Source of the DNA: Anisus vortex
Taxonomy: Eukaryota > Mollusca > Gastropoda > Planorbidae
Assembly: GCA_949126835.1 (NCBI GenBank)
Contig: OX421502.1
Location: 33,213,227-33,277,226 of the forward strand
DNA length: 64,000 bases
Direction: 5' to 3'
Shown here piece by piece: positions 26,112 through 38,579 of this stretch (positions are counted from its first letter, which is position 1; each line of letters starts with the position of its first letter). The translations under genes and the position numbers were made by a program. Below the pieces are notes generated by a model. That model saw nothing but the letters and a program-made list of their open reading frames with translations. It was not told the DNA's origin and searched no databases.

Positions 26112-27323
26112 GTAAAGTAAACCCGTCGGACCAAATTGATCATAGGGCCGGTGAAGCAGCGTTCCATCAGTGTCATCGGCCACGGCTTACTAGGGGGGTA
26201 TGTGACCAGCACAATGCCCTGCCGCCTTTACTTCACCCCAACTAATGTCAGGTACACCCATCAGAGCTGGTGGGTAGACTCAGCGACACCCTCGAGTCCA
26301 TAGAAAAAAATAAATTCTAGCCTTCACCAGGATTCGAACTAGGGATGTTAAAACCGGTTGTTTTCCAAAACCGGTTTTCGGTTCTATAAAACCGGTTTAA
26401 AACCGGATTTCGATTTCCCCCCCCCCCCCCCCCCGCGCAATATTATAAGTTACAGGCCGGAAAAGCCAAAATTTGCGTACTTTTGTAGGTGTAGACTATT
26501 TGAAAAATAGTTCAAACTTAATTAGTATTTGCAGGGCATTCAAGGGGTTGATTTGTGTGAATACAATATGATTTTGTACTCTTTACCATAAAATTCTTTA
26601 CAACTAAAAAAAATCTGGTATAAAACCGTTAATAGCTTTCAATTTCTCAATAGTGATAATCAAATTACCGATTATCGTTGACCATATATCAAATATTAAG
26701 AAGCATTTAAAGAGGCATTTATGGTAACTTGTAAAATAATGTATTGAAAGGTTTCGCGTAGCACAAATCAAAAGAATGTGTATTTAATAGTGCCGTTAAT
26801 AACAAAGCACAGACGCGGTGTCTAGCCGAATAGTTCAGGGTCACAGGAAGGGCAAGTTTGCGACTCCATTGCGTATATCAAAGTTCAGCGGACATCTAAA
26901 AGATGAGCCGACAAGTAAAAAGATTCATGTTAATTGTAAAAAGATTCATGTTAATTGTAACTGTAACTTAACAATTGGTTTGATGTTGTTTTTATCGCAA
27001 GCCATAGTTGGCATTGGGAAACACAAGAAACACAATATCCAAGACTAAATAGTGTTAGCAAGGCATTTCAGGAATTGTTTTGTGCGAATCCAACTTTATT
27101 TATTAAAAAATATTTCCATTAGAACAAAAAAAAAGGGTCTTCTACTTAAAGTAATGATTACCTTCCAACTGCCAACCAACAAACCGAAATCCGGTTTTGA
27201 ACATCAAAACCGGTTTTCGGATTCAAAACCGGAATCCGGTATTCCGGTTTGCGTTTAACATCCCTAATTCGAACCCAGAACCTTAGGTAAGCCATTCGAA
27301 CGCGCTTGACCGCTGTGCCTCAT
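26112..27323 (-). mobile_element. tRNA-headed SINE, family 1, copy 2, split by an hAT element
   Basis: The body and tail are at 26112-26339 and the head at 27275-27323. The 927-bp hAT-like element at 26340 interrupts it exactly in the B box (GATTCGAAC on the + strand). Removing the insertion and one duplicate restores a normal SINE. Confidence 0.88.
26340..27266. mobile_element. 927-bp non-autonomous hAT-like element inside a SINE
   Basis: Ends TAGGGATGTTAAA and TTTAACATCCCTA form an inverted repeat. An exact 8-bp duplication ATTCGAAC flanks the element at 26332-26339 and 27267-27274. Both subterminal regions are dense in AACCGG/CCGGTT motifs, and a C18 run lies near the left end. Eight-base duplication and TIR style point to the hAT superfamily. 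No transposase motif was recognised. A 20-bp direct repeat occurs at about 26918-26958. Confidence 0.85.
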
Positions 27324-28301
27324 TTATACTTCTACGATTCTTTATATTCTCGCGCGTGAACTTTGAGACGTAAAGGTTATGGTTAATTTGTTGTTGTTGT
27401 TGTTTTTTTTCACTGCATAGAAACCAAACAAATGGACATCTACTGGAACACAGAAGTCATATTATGTTCGACCTGTCATTGTTTGATATAAAGGTTAAAA
27501 TGAACCTCGCCATTCCGTTTCTAACACTACACCAAATGCTCTCTATATGAAACCTACCCTTCTTGCTAATCTTCACCTTGTCACTGATTGTATCTCTGTC
27601 TTTCCTTTTCTATTTCATCCGAAGATACTTTCACCTTCCAAAAGTACATGTTCTAACTCTTAACACAAGAAACTCATTTGTCAAATAGAATTTTTTTTTT
27701 TTAATTTTTAAATTAACATAAAAAAAAAAGACAACAAACAAAGGGGGATAACCAAGTAAAAAAAAAGGCTTTTTAAAATTCAGTAATTTTTTTTGTATAA
27801 CGTTTGCGAAATAAATGCCAGGAGGAAAATTTAAACAATAATGAAAAAAATAAAAAAAAGAAACATCTTTTGTTTTAATTCAACATGCAAAGCCCTGGGC
27901 GGATCTTGTTTGGAAATTGAATTTAATGTGCACCGTTACTACGTCTGCTGGCCTTACAATTAGGAGCACCACTGCTAATTCAATTCAACGGCTCTGCTGT
28001 TGTTGTTTTTATGTTGTTGTTTTTTGGAGGCGCCACACGCGAGATGGCGCGCCGCTGCGTATCGGGGGTAGACAAGCCATGGTTCTGTGATACTGCTGTT
28101 GCTGTGCAATTATGAAGAAACACTCACGGTGGCGATAGTATGATATTGTTAAACGATTAAGGTATTATACTTTTTAATTTAAGAAAGGCGTGTGGTAAAG
28201 CATAGGTTGGTCAATAAGTGTAGAAGGACTTTCACTGGACACAATGTGTTATTCAGCCGTTGACACGCTTAAATCTGTCCAGAATTTACAAAGAAGACAA
28301 A

Positions 28302-28470
28302 TTATTGTAAGGCATACAAGATGAACAGTATTTTAGGGCATTCACAAGATACAAAATTTTGTAAGGCATTCACAAGATAGAAAATATTGCTGGACATTTA
28401 CATGATCAAAAGTATTGTTTTGGCGTTTACAAGATAGAAAGTATTGTTGGGCATTTAAGTGTCGACATAC
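28302..28470. repeat. Degenerate tandem repeat of about 34 bp
   Basis: Five copies of a GGCATTCACAAGATAGAAAG-like unit followed by TATTGT. Confidence 0.6.
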
Positions 28471-28980
28471 TATACAAAACAAAATTTAATGTAAGAAAAT
28501 TTCCAGCTAAAAACTGAAAAAGCCCGTAAAGAAAAATACATTTACATTATTCCCTCCCATTCATCCACCAGCCCAATAGGACACTAGCCCTAATGTTTTC
28601 ATATTACAGCCTGGTTATGCATAGCTACTCTTTCCTTCTCGACTCCCAACTGTTTTACCATCCGACTATTTCAACGAAGTTTTCTGTTGTTTTGTTTTCG
28701 AAGTCCGTCGTCCCATTCCCGCTACACACACGGGAGAGTTGTTAATGAGCTTTGCTTTTGTTTCGGAAATTGATTTCTCCAGTAAAGCTTTTTTTTTCTT
28801 TCCTCTTGTACTTCTTCGTCTTGAATTCCTTTGGTACTTAATAAATCTGTGAGTCCCCCTGACAACACGCAGGCTTGAATCCCCCCCCCCCCCCAACCAT
28901 TTTTTTTACATTGATATTTCTTCAGAAAAGCTTACTTCCCCTCTGTTTAATAACATTGTCTGAAAGTAAACATTGGATTT

Positions 28981-29222
28981 GGGGACACGGTGGACGAGCG
29001 GCAGCGCGTTCGGCTGGCGAACCAAAAGTCCTGGGTTCGAATCCTGGTGGGGGCTAGGATTTTTTTTTTCCCGTGTCTGGAGGGTATCCCTGAGTCTACC
29101 CGGCTCTGATGGATACATGATCCTAGTTGGGGTAAAGTAAAGGCGGCTGTGCATAGTGCTGGCCACAGAATCATCTAGTATGCCGTGGCCACAGAAACTG
29201 GTTATCTGGATACTTACTTTAC
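28981..29222 (+). mobile_element. tRNA-headed SINE, family 1, copy 3
   Basis: Head GGGGACACGGTGGACGAGCG, B box GGGTTCGAATCC and body are intact. About 45 bp before the tail are deleted. Flanks CATTGGATTT and CATTAGATTT look like an aged target duplication. An AT microsatellite follows about 100 bp later. Confidence 0.88.
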
Positions 29223-29305
29223 ATTAGATTTTAAAGGACACCTAGTTAGTCTATTTATAGGAACTTGCATTTTGACGCCTTCTTCCGATTATATATCTTT
29301 CTATC

Positions 29306-29328
29306 AATATATATATATAAGTAAGTAT

Positions 29329-29385
<57 letters not shown>

Positions 29386-29386
29386 T
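29306..29386. repeat. (AT)n microsatellite
   Basis: Two AT tracts flanking AAGTAAGTATCC, just after SINE copy 3. Confidence 0.9.
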
Positions 29387-30763
29387 AAGTGTTGTTTTTT
29401 ATTACCAGGATTAATTTATAAATAAATCCACATCGTGCCTGTGTTCTTGCGAAACTGGGTTTTTGTTTTCCTTAGATTATAATATTATATTGTACCAGTT
29501 TTTAATTTTGTATTTAAAAAAAAACAACTAACGACTAATTAATGCGAGGGTGAATTTTTTTTCAAAGGTGTGTATAGTATATTTGAGTAGGAAGTTATCA
29601 CAATGTGATGTTGACATGTGAGAATAAAAGGAAAACTTTGTATGTGTGTTTTTTGTTTCGTTTTGGTGTTTTCGCTACCCTCCCCTCCCTCTCCCAGGCA
29701 TGACTTATATACTGGTGTGCTTGAATTGAATGGAAAGGGGGGAGGGGCGCCTGGACGTCAAAACGGGAAGGGGAGGCGAAGTCTTGGCATGGGAATGTCT
29801 GGAGTCTGAAGGAGTGGGAATAGATGGTAATTCGGGTTTCTCTTAGTGACTTTCAAACTCACCCCCCCCTCCCCTGCGCCCTGACCTCTCCTGATGTCTG
29901 GTGATGGTGTCAATGTTGAACCTAAACCTCCCCCCTACCTCCTTCCTTCTACCAGATTTACTGCGATTTATATATCCACCTCTCATTGGGTTTCTAATAA
30001 CGATATGTATCTGGAATAAAACTATAGCGCCATACAGTATGTCTGTGTGTGTGTATTTACAATAGGTCTTACGTAACGGATACCTTGTCAGTTAATCGAT
30101 AAAGGTCTTCGGCCGCCGTGATTCAGATATTCAGATGGAATTTTTTTTTATTTTTTTATGTTTGCATTAGTGTCTGTGTAGAAACAGAATGAGAAGATAT
30201 ATAATTATATACGATTTATACTAGGTAATGTCTATCAATTGCTATTGGACAGTGTGGTATAAAATATGAGCATATAATACATGTTTAGCCAGTAATTAAT
30301 TCTTTTAAAAATGTTTTATAACAACGTCGCAAAACTTTCTGATGGCTGATTGACCCACTTCCCACCATTCTATATTGCTGAAGTCGGCACATGGCCGTTA
30401 AGCCTATTACAACAATATAGATAAAAGAGAGATAAAATAATTTTTATATATTAGCTAAGTAATTTCCCCTTTTTTAAAAATCAGTCAAAGATCTAATAAT
30501 GGTTATATTTTTTTAAAGATATTTTCCTTTGTAAGTAGGCCCTAACGAAGAGCAATATACTCGGAAGTTTAAAGCACAATAAAAATGGATGTAAGGGATT
30601 CATAAGAAGAAAAAAAAAACTTGTTTTAAGGGGGTGTATAATCCATGTCAGATTAGCGGTTTTAAACTGGATTAATGATGTCTCATCGTAGTCATGTTTT
30701 TATTTAGTTTGTTTACAGACTGTAGATAGTTTAGTTTAGCTGGCGTTTTTGTCATAGTGTAAA

Positions 30764-31036
30764 AAGTAAAGTACCCGACGGATCGAATTGATCATAGAGC
30801 CGGTGAAGCAGCTTTCACCGGTTTCTGTGGCGACGGTATACTAAGGGATGTGCGGCCAGCGCAATGTCCAGCCGCTTTCACTTTACCGCAACTAATGTCA
30901 GGTACCCATAAGAGCTGGGTAGACTCAGGGTCACCCTCCAGCCCCGGTTACAAATCCTAGCCTTCACCAGGATTCGGACCCCAGAACCCTCGGAACGCCA
31001 GTCGAACGCGCTGGCGCTCGGCTACCGTGCCCCTTA
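30764..31036 (-). mobile_element. tRNA-headed SINE, family 1, copy 4
   Basis: Full length on the minus strand: head GGGGCACGGTAGCCGAGCG, B box GGTCCGAATCC, body, tail GTACTTTACTTT. The flanks (CATAGTGTAA and CATTGTGATAA) are similar. Confidence 0.88.
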
Positions 31037-31608
31037 GGCATTGTGATAAGCATATTATAGTTTCTCCGTATGTATTGGCCAACAACTGTATGAATCCAAC
31101 CATTCTCTCTATGGGACTTCAACTTTTTTTTTCTAACATCATTACTTTGCTACATATTTTATTTTATACTTTTTGTGTCATTAAGGTTTTAATATTGCTA
31201 ATGGACAGCCATTATCACGTGGCAAAGACACATATATTTACCCACCAATCAGCGGAATCAGCAGTGCTCATTACTCACGTGAGCTGAAAGCGCACGGGGC
31301 CGGGCCATTCTATAGAAATGAAGAGAGATCTTTCTCTATGGCCGAAAAAACGATGATCAGTCGATCCCCGCTGGTCTGAGTGATGGATCAGGAGTTTGTC
31401 TTACCTGCGGGCAACGACGGCTCACGTCTATAAAACACAAATATTTAGTTCTGAATGGGTTTGTTTATCCCGGTGTAATAACGTCGTTTTATTTTATTGA
31501 CACAGAGACACTTTGTGCGAAGTTTACTTTAGAAATGTACATGATGCCTTTACATGCCTTCTCCATTCAGCACGAGTAGTTTTGTAGTTACCAGGTGTGT
31601 AAGCAGTA

Positions 31609-31689
31609 TTAAGCCTTACAATCCCGGGCGCGTATATAGCGGAACTGAAGGCAGCATAGATAGAAGTAGGTCGGTGCGGGAAGGGTTAA
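31609..31689 (+). mobile_element. TTAA-flanked 73-bp MITE, copy 1
   Basis: TTAA occurs on both sides. The inner ends are GCCTTACA (left) and GGGAAGGG (right), and the core is GCGTATATAGCGGAACTGAA. Flank and end style resemble piggyBac-type MITEs. Confidence 0.7.
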
Positions 31690-31849
31690 GCGGGTCTGTA
31701 GACAGAGAAATGTTGTTTTAATATAGAATTTAGACTTTTCACTCTCGCTTCAGACTCCCTGTTCCAGTAGCCTACTGTACATATACACATTTTCGTCTCT
31801 TCTTCGTTGCTTGTACTCTGTCTGTAACTGTTGTCAGTGCATAGAACTG

Positions 31850-31895
31850 TCCTCAACGGGATATACGCTATATAAGCATCCTCATTATTATTATA
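31850..31895 (+). mobile_element. SINE-like tail fragment
   Basis: ACGCTATATAAGCATCCTCA followed by ATT repeats resembles the tail of the family 2 SINE at 10513. A reversed piece (AATAATAATAATATTTGTAT, then AGCGC) is at about 2740-2765. Confidence 0.35.
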
Positions 31896-34505
31896 TATCT
31901 TTCTATATCTATATCTATCTATTATCTATCTATTTTTCTTGTCTATGTACCTCACCATCTTTCTCGCTTATTATTTTGTTTTCTTTTTAAATGTATAACC
32001 CGGAGGTTTGTGAAAAAAAAAAAAAGGTTGGTAGAAGAGCGGTTCCCAATGCCCACACGGTATGCGACCCCCGAGCCGCAGCTGTCTGAATGTAAGTCCT
32101 CACCATCATATTCAACAGCGAGCATATTTATAACCGCGGTCAGATACCCCCCCCCCCCCCCTTCCAAATGTAGGCCTTATTTTTGCCTTTCACACATCTG
32201 TGCAACAGAACCTAACCCGTGGGCCCAGAACGCCTTGTTCCTACTGCTGCGCTTGTGGCATAGCTTTGAACCCAAACAGATGAGGTTAATTGGACTGTAG
32301 GGTAATTATTGTCACTTACCTTGAACCACTCGCGTATCGATTTACCTTATCCCCCCCCCCCCCCCCACACACACACACTGAAACACAACATAAGCTTTCC
32401 TGTACTTTAACTTCTTTGTGTTTTTTCTTTAAACTTCAGTTGGCATTAAGAAAGAACAAAAAAGTTTTATTTCAAAGTTACATTTTGGAAAGAGTGCATT
32501 AACATAAGTTTATAAGATAAATTAAATGCTGCATTCAGAAACTTGTCTTCGTTTTACAGAAATAGCTTTACGTGTATGTACGAACTAATTAGAACTTCAA
32601 ATATAAGTGTGTGGTGGTACCCCTGGGAGGGGGGGTATCTACTCATCTAAAATGAGATTGTTATTTTGTTGAGTGTGAAGTGCTGTAATTGTTATGGACA
32701 ACAATTATGTGCCTGGGACTAATCAGTGTTGTCGTGGTCAGGTCTCTGTGTTTGAACTCTGGAACTGTTCTAGATGCTAGTCAAAGGACCAGAAGAAGAG
32801 GAAAACAAATTTTCGGGAAGAAAAAAACAACAACAGCTGCTGTTCCATAGATCTCCCTGAAGTCCTAGAACTTTCGTGTTTCCGTGAAATTTAACTTCAG
32901 GCTGCCCATTTACCCCCCCCCCCCTCCTCCCTCCCAAACCGTCTCAGGCTGAGTTAATTGATCCATCTGTCCCGAAAAAAAAATTCCAATCGCCTTTCTA
33001 ACGACTCCGTATTACTATAAGTAAACTTTATATGGCACGAAGTGAAAGGTTAAAACTGTAGATCGATCTCTATTAAAGACAGGCCGTGGCGTGACAACGT
33101 TTATTGTGTCTTCTTGATACAAAATCCGCTTCAGCCCAGACACCAAAAGTTTCCGTTTTCCACAGATCTAATTAAACATTGATCAATGTCTTGGGGGGAA
33201 AAAAGGTCAAATGTTTTTGTTCTAATTTAGTATAGTTTGTGTAGACTTTGTATTGAATGTATTATATTCTTTTAAAACAGTCGACTTTAGAAATTAAACT
33301 TTTAAGTGTGTGAAAAATGTGTAAGGCCGATAAGCTGATATTTGCCTTGCTAATCTCTGTAAAGATGTATTACAGATGTAGATCTTAAGTTAGTATTTGC
33401 CTTGCTAATCTTTGTATAGCGTTTTTTTGTTGGGTGAACATTTCAATTTGTCTCAAGCCCCTCCATACATTTCTTTATACATTCCCATATTCTGGGAATT
33501 GTTCTTCCCCCTATATTTTTCTGGTCTTTTGCAAAGCAAGACATCTTTATATATAGATCTATATATATATAGAGAGAGAGATAATGCGATAGCTGAAATG
33601 GTCTATTGTTGAAATCTTATCGAAAGATCAACAGGTTCCATCTGTTGTGTACGGGCTTACTGGTGGACAATGATATAATTGGGGGGAATCAATAGATTGA
33701 TTCAGTGACTACCCCAGGTGTCCTTGACTATTGCTTCTCCTAGAGTCTGTCTCGAGTCTCGACTTAGTCTAGATAGAGAAAAAAGAAAGGTTTTGTTCGT
33801 GCCTGTGTTTGTATGAGTGGTGATTATGAACCACGCCCCCCCCCCCCCCCCGTCCTCCTCCATTTCTCCCGCCCCCTCCCCCCTTCCTTAAACCACGTGA
33901 TTTTACTAAACGAGAGAAAGTGTTGGTCTGGTTTGAGCCTAAGATGTGAGTGGAATTAATGAGCCTGCTCTAAAACACGGAGCCCGCGGACGGAAATAGC
34001 GGAAATAGATTGTTTTGTGGGTTGTTGTTTTCTCTGTGTGTGTGTGAGTATGTGTGTGGCTTTGATTGTTTCCGTCTTTCTGTTTTGTGTATCTGGTTCT
34101 GGACTGGCCCGGACAATCTGAGAACTTGCGTACGTGTAGCTACATAAAGACCCAAGTTTGTTGAGCTGGCCTGGACCAGGGCAATCACTTGGCACACACA
34201 CACACACAGCTGTATATAAGGTTACGGCAGTTCAATTCGATTAACTGGGTTTGGTAAAAGGCCACGAGTCTGGAAGCAAAGAATTTTTATATTCTCGTAC
34301 AGCTCTTATGAACAATGAAACTACCCATGGGCCTAATCATCAGCGTGTACACACACACACGCACTCACATACAAGTAGTTACATGCATTTAGTTGTTCTT
34401 TGCTTGATGCCCAACTAATATAAGCTCTGGTTACTTTAATAAACAGCTTGTTTGTGAATTTGTATTATCGGGGGGAAACAAGCATACATTTCAGTGGAGA
34501 CAAGC
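31896..34505. other. No gene seen
   Basis: C runs at about 32149, 32349, 32914 and 33837, and a duplicated TATTTGCCTTGCTAATCT at 33340-33415. No coding pattern was recognised. Confidence 0.4.
32350..32378. repeat. Compound C-run/CA repeat
   Basis: About 15 C followed by ACACACACACAC. Confidence 0.85.
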
Positions 34506-34517
34506 ATTTCGACTACA

Positions 34518-34778
34518 CTACCCGTCGGACCAAACTGATCATAGGGATGGTGAAGCAGCGTTCATCAGTTTCTGTGGCCACGGCACACGAGGGGATGTGT
34601 GGCTAGCACAATGCCCAGCCGCATTTACTTTACCCCGACTAGTGTCAGGTACCCATCAGAGCTGGGTGACTCAGGGGCACCCTCAAGTCCCGGGAAAAAA
34701 ATCCTAGCCTGCACCAGGATTCGAACCCAGAACCTTCGTATCGCCAGTCGAACGCGCTGTCCGGCCACCGTGTCCCTT
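34518..34778 (-). mobile_element. tRNA-headed SINE, family 1, copy 5, with exact 12-bp duplication
   Basis: ATTTCGACTACA occurs exactly at 34506-34517 and 34779-34790, which fixes the element ends and shows insertion by target-primed reverse transcription. Head, B box and body are complete. This is the best copy for defining the family. Confidence 0.93.
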
Positions 34779-34790
34779 ATTTCGACTACA

Positions 34791-36454
34791 AGTAACGTTT
34801 ATGTTATAATATATATTTTTTGCTTATTTGAGGGTTGTCCTTTGACTATAAAAAATATTGTGTGTATAACTATTTGGAAATTAACTTTAAAAAATTGAGT
34901 TGGAGGGGGCAATATTGCGAATGCTTCCGCTCATCAGTACCATTTATTGGATGCGACAGCCCCGCCTACCCAGCGAATAATACATATATAATTCTAGCTT
35001 CCAACTGTCTTGTTCAGTTTTAGCATATTCTGGCACATTCTGGCTTTGTTTTTTGTTTTTGTGTGTGTGTGTGAACATTTATATTTTGTCCATGCGCCAC
35101 GCAAGTCATTGATTTGGAGAGAGAGGCCTATCCGAATAAATAATACTGAAGACATTGACATCCCACTAGGCCCCCGGACAAGGAAAGTAAAAGTGAATAA
35201 ATCAATGAGGCAGCTCTGTTTCCGGTGACAGGCGATGTCGTGAGAGATGACCCAAAAGGTCGCGCGGTCTGTTTCCGTGTTTGATCTGTAGGCGGAGACT
35301 GGACAGACATGTGTGGAGTCTAGAAACCTCGTGTCCTGGCATTGCTAGATAGAGCTCGTCCGGTGATGTCTAGAACCGAGAGACTGTTTGATCTCGCTTG
35401 GCGATCACGGTCGCCGCTTGTGACAAACTTTTTGTCACTTGTCATCTATCGATCATCTGGTCCGTCACGACAGTGTCAATCGAGAATTTTTTTATTTTTA
35501 AATACTGCCAACTGATCCGGCGAGTTGACTTTGGCATCGCAAATCGGGGTTGGTCTGGGGATACGTCGAAGATCGCAAGAAGTCACCTTCTATTGTTAGA
35601 TCTGTGCAAAACATAGCGGAATGTCCGCACGAGAGACCTGGTTGAAAAAGCGTAAATTGTTATGAAAGACTTCTCTTTTTTTGTAAAATGTAAAAATTGT
35701 AAAATGTAAAAAAACTAAAAGTTATAGCTGATTCCAAAACGATTTCGCTGCTAATGTTGGAGCTTAGTCTACGCCAAGATGTGTTATATATAAATATATA
35801 TGGGTCGACCTTCGACCCCTACACGTCATCCGCCCCTGTTTTTCTAAACCTATTTCAAGTTTTGATCACTGACCCCGTCCCTCCTCTCTCCTTTGCCTTA
35901 GAGAATGGAAAAGACGAAAACAGAAAGAGAAAAGAAGAAAGAGAGAGAGAGAGAGAAAGGACAAAAAAACAGCAACCACCAATGTACTAAGATGGAAAAT
36001 GGGTTTTCCCGAGGCGCGTCAATGGGAAACGACAAAGTGGATTAAAGAATTCTCCTGAAGCTTTTGTGACACTGGAGTGATTTTTCCTGTTGTCTGTGTG
36101 TGCTCCAGTGTGACGTGTCCCGCCGAGAGCGGGCTTCTCCTCATTAAAAGGCGGTCATGTCGGCCATTACTCTCCGTTTAGCCTTGGACACGAGTACCTT
36201 TTGAGTTTTTAAGCCACTCGTGTGTGCCCCCCTGTAAGTAGGAGGAGCCGTCGGTGCCATTTGTTGTAGAGGGCGTTGTTGGGCGATCACATATAGTGCA
36301 GCCGTGGGGGTAGCCTGCACAATACAAATTTGTTTTAAACATATACATATCAAACGTACGTATGTAAGTCTTATGCAAGTCTTTACTCTGCTTTACTAAT
36401 ACTTATAAATAAAAAAAATTTCGAAATGTTGCTGCCTATAACTCTTGCATTGTA
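34791..36454. other. No gene recognised
   Basis: GC content is higher than in the neighbours and short open frames exist on both strands. None shows a recognisable domain or paired splice sites that I could support. Confidence 0.35.
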
Positions 36455-36719
36455 GGCGCGTTGGCCGAGCGGATGCGCTTTCCGCTAGCGTACTGAAGGT
36501 CCTGGCTTTCGAATCCTGGTGAAAGCTAGTATTTGTTCCGGGGTCTCTAGGGTGTCCCTGAGTCTACCCAGCTGTGATGGGTACCCAACTTTAAAGTAAA
36601 GGCTGCTGGACTTTGTTCTGCCCACACAATCCCCTGGTATGCCACGGCCACAGAAAATAGTGAACGCTGCTTCCCTGGCCCCATGGATCAATTGCTCTGA
36701 CGGGATACTTTACTTTACT
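36455..36719 (+). mobile_element. tRNA-headed SINE, family 1, copy 6
   Basis: Starts GGCGCGTTGGCCGAGCGGAT, B box CTTTCGAATCC, and the tail ends GGGATACTTTACTTTACTA. Small deletions occur in the central part. Confidence 0.85.
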
Positions 36720-36905
36720 ACATACTACAAGAAACATAGGTAAAAATAAAACTTAGATTTATGATATATTTTGGCTTTGAATTGTTATTTATAACCTTTT
36801 ATATTCTAGTCATGTGAATTGTAGACTGAACAGTGTTTCAAAGCAGTTGACCTTTGAGAACTTTCATTAATAGATTCACTTTGTACGTTTTAAACTGAAA
36901 TCAAT

Positions 36906-37030
36906 TAAAAGACTAGCACACACACGGAAGCATACACACAGAGACACATACACACAAAAACACACGTACTCACACAGAAACAGGCAGAAAGACACACATG
37001 TACCGACACACACAAAGTGACACACGATGG
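36906..37030. repeat. Degenerate CA-rich repeat
   Basis: Interrupted ACACACAC words with AGACACA variants. Confidence 0.6.
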
Positions 37031-38068
37031 TTCACAAGATAAGCGGCACAAATACAAACTATGCTTAATGTGTCTGTGTGTGTGGAGAGGGGGGGGGGGA
37101 GATCATCTCTTTTGTGTTAGTATATACAGGATTAGTAAGTAGTTTGGCCTGGTACCCGGGTACTGTGCTGGCCTCACATTCTACTGCACTACAGCGTCCT
37201 TCCTTATTGAGATCTGATATTGATATCATCACTCAAAAAATCATCGTACTGTGAATGAATTATTATGCCGCGCGGCATAATGGGTCAATGTCTCCGAATG
37301 GATCAAGGGAAAGTGAGTTCCATGATATTTTTTTTATGTCTGTAACTGGCGAACCGAGAGTTTGACTTGTCTTGCAGAACAAAAAAGAAACAATATTTTC
37401 TATAGGGACATAATCAATATGTTAATAGAGAAAAATAGCATTGCTTGAAGAAAAAAAAAACATCAACGCCGTTCCTTTTTTACTTTTAACTTGAACAACC
37501 CTCGCTACAAACACGAAAACACACATACACACATAAAGCAATGCAAGTGTACTAAAAAACATAAACAAGCACACCTTGAAATCAAGCAAAGGTAGACTAT
37601 CCAGTCTGAATGCCTCGGCTGGTGGATTATCTCCCGTTCCCATCTCGTGAGTAGGAACTTGGGGTTAGAAACTCACGGGACGGCCTTTTTTTTTTATACG
37701 ACGCGATGTGAGGGGGGCAGAAAAAAAAACCATCTCCTTTAATAGGGGGTGGATGCCGGAGAAGGGGGCTTAGGCTTTTAACAGTGTTGTGTTGTTTCTC
37801 TTTTAAGCTTCCTGTTGCTCTTGATGACGGAAAGGTATATGTTAGGGGAATTCCCGGAGTACTTCATCACTAAGTGTCTATTGAAGTTGGTAGAGTAGAT
37901 GTTTAACACAGGGGAGGGCGATGAGAGATTCACAAACCGAAAAGAGAGGGATGGAGGGGGGGGGGTGAGGCTTTGCTTTATAAGACTTTTCCTTCGAAGA
38001 GTGTGTATGTAATATGTTTGCTTGTTATATTTTCTTTTTTTTTATTATAATATTACTTTGCTGATAAA

Positions 38069-38150
38069 CACACTCACACATAAACACGCACAGACATAAA
38101 CACACACACACTCAAACATAAAAACACTTACACATAAACACACTTACTCA
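38069..38150. repeat. Degenerate CA-rich repeat
   Basis: Repeated ACACATAAACACAC-like words. Confidence 0.6.
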
Positions 38151-38269
38151 CTAAAAGCTTTTGATAATGTTTTCTGAAATCGTTGTAGCCTATTTACCTG
38201 CAATTTGTACATCGTTAACCTAAAATACACATGTAGAAAAATGACTTAAAACGGTACTGTAGTGCATGA

Positions 38270-38425
38270 ACCTAGAACATTTATGTCAAATATAAACGTA
38301 GAACATAATTGTTGACAATAATATAGACAATGTATGTAGAACATAGAAGTAGAACATTAACCAAGAATATTAATTGTGAATATTAACATAGAACATTCAA
38401 GTAGAACAGTATTGGGTAGAACATC
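38270..38425. repeat. Degenerate TAGAACAT repeat
   Basis: About nine short variants of GTAGAACATTA with irregular spacing. Confidence 0.5.
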
Positions 38426-38579
38426 ACGTTATCTTGACTCCATTGTTGATAGAGAGCGAATGGGTCAAAACACATGTATCACTCACTACTGCTATCAAAC
38501 TATAAAGTAATATTATTACTTATGCCTTATGCCTTGGTACTACCCGTGGTGGAAGCTCCACCAGTCAACAGTTGCCTAG

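Noticed and set aside
26818..27048. 76-codon frame inside the hAT-like element
   Set aside because: It starts at a non-ATG codon, contains a 20-bp direct repeat and shows no transposase motif.
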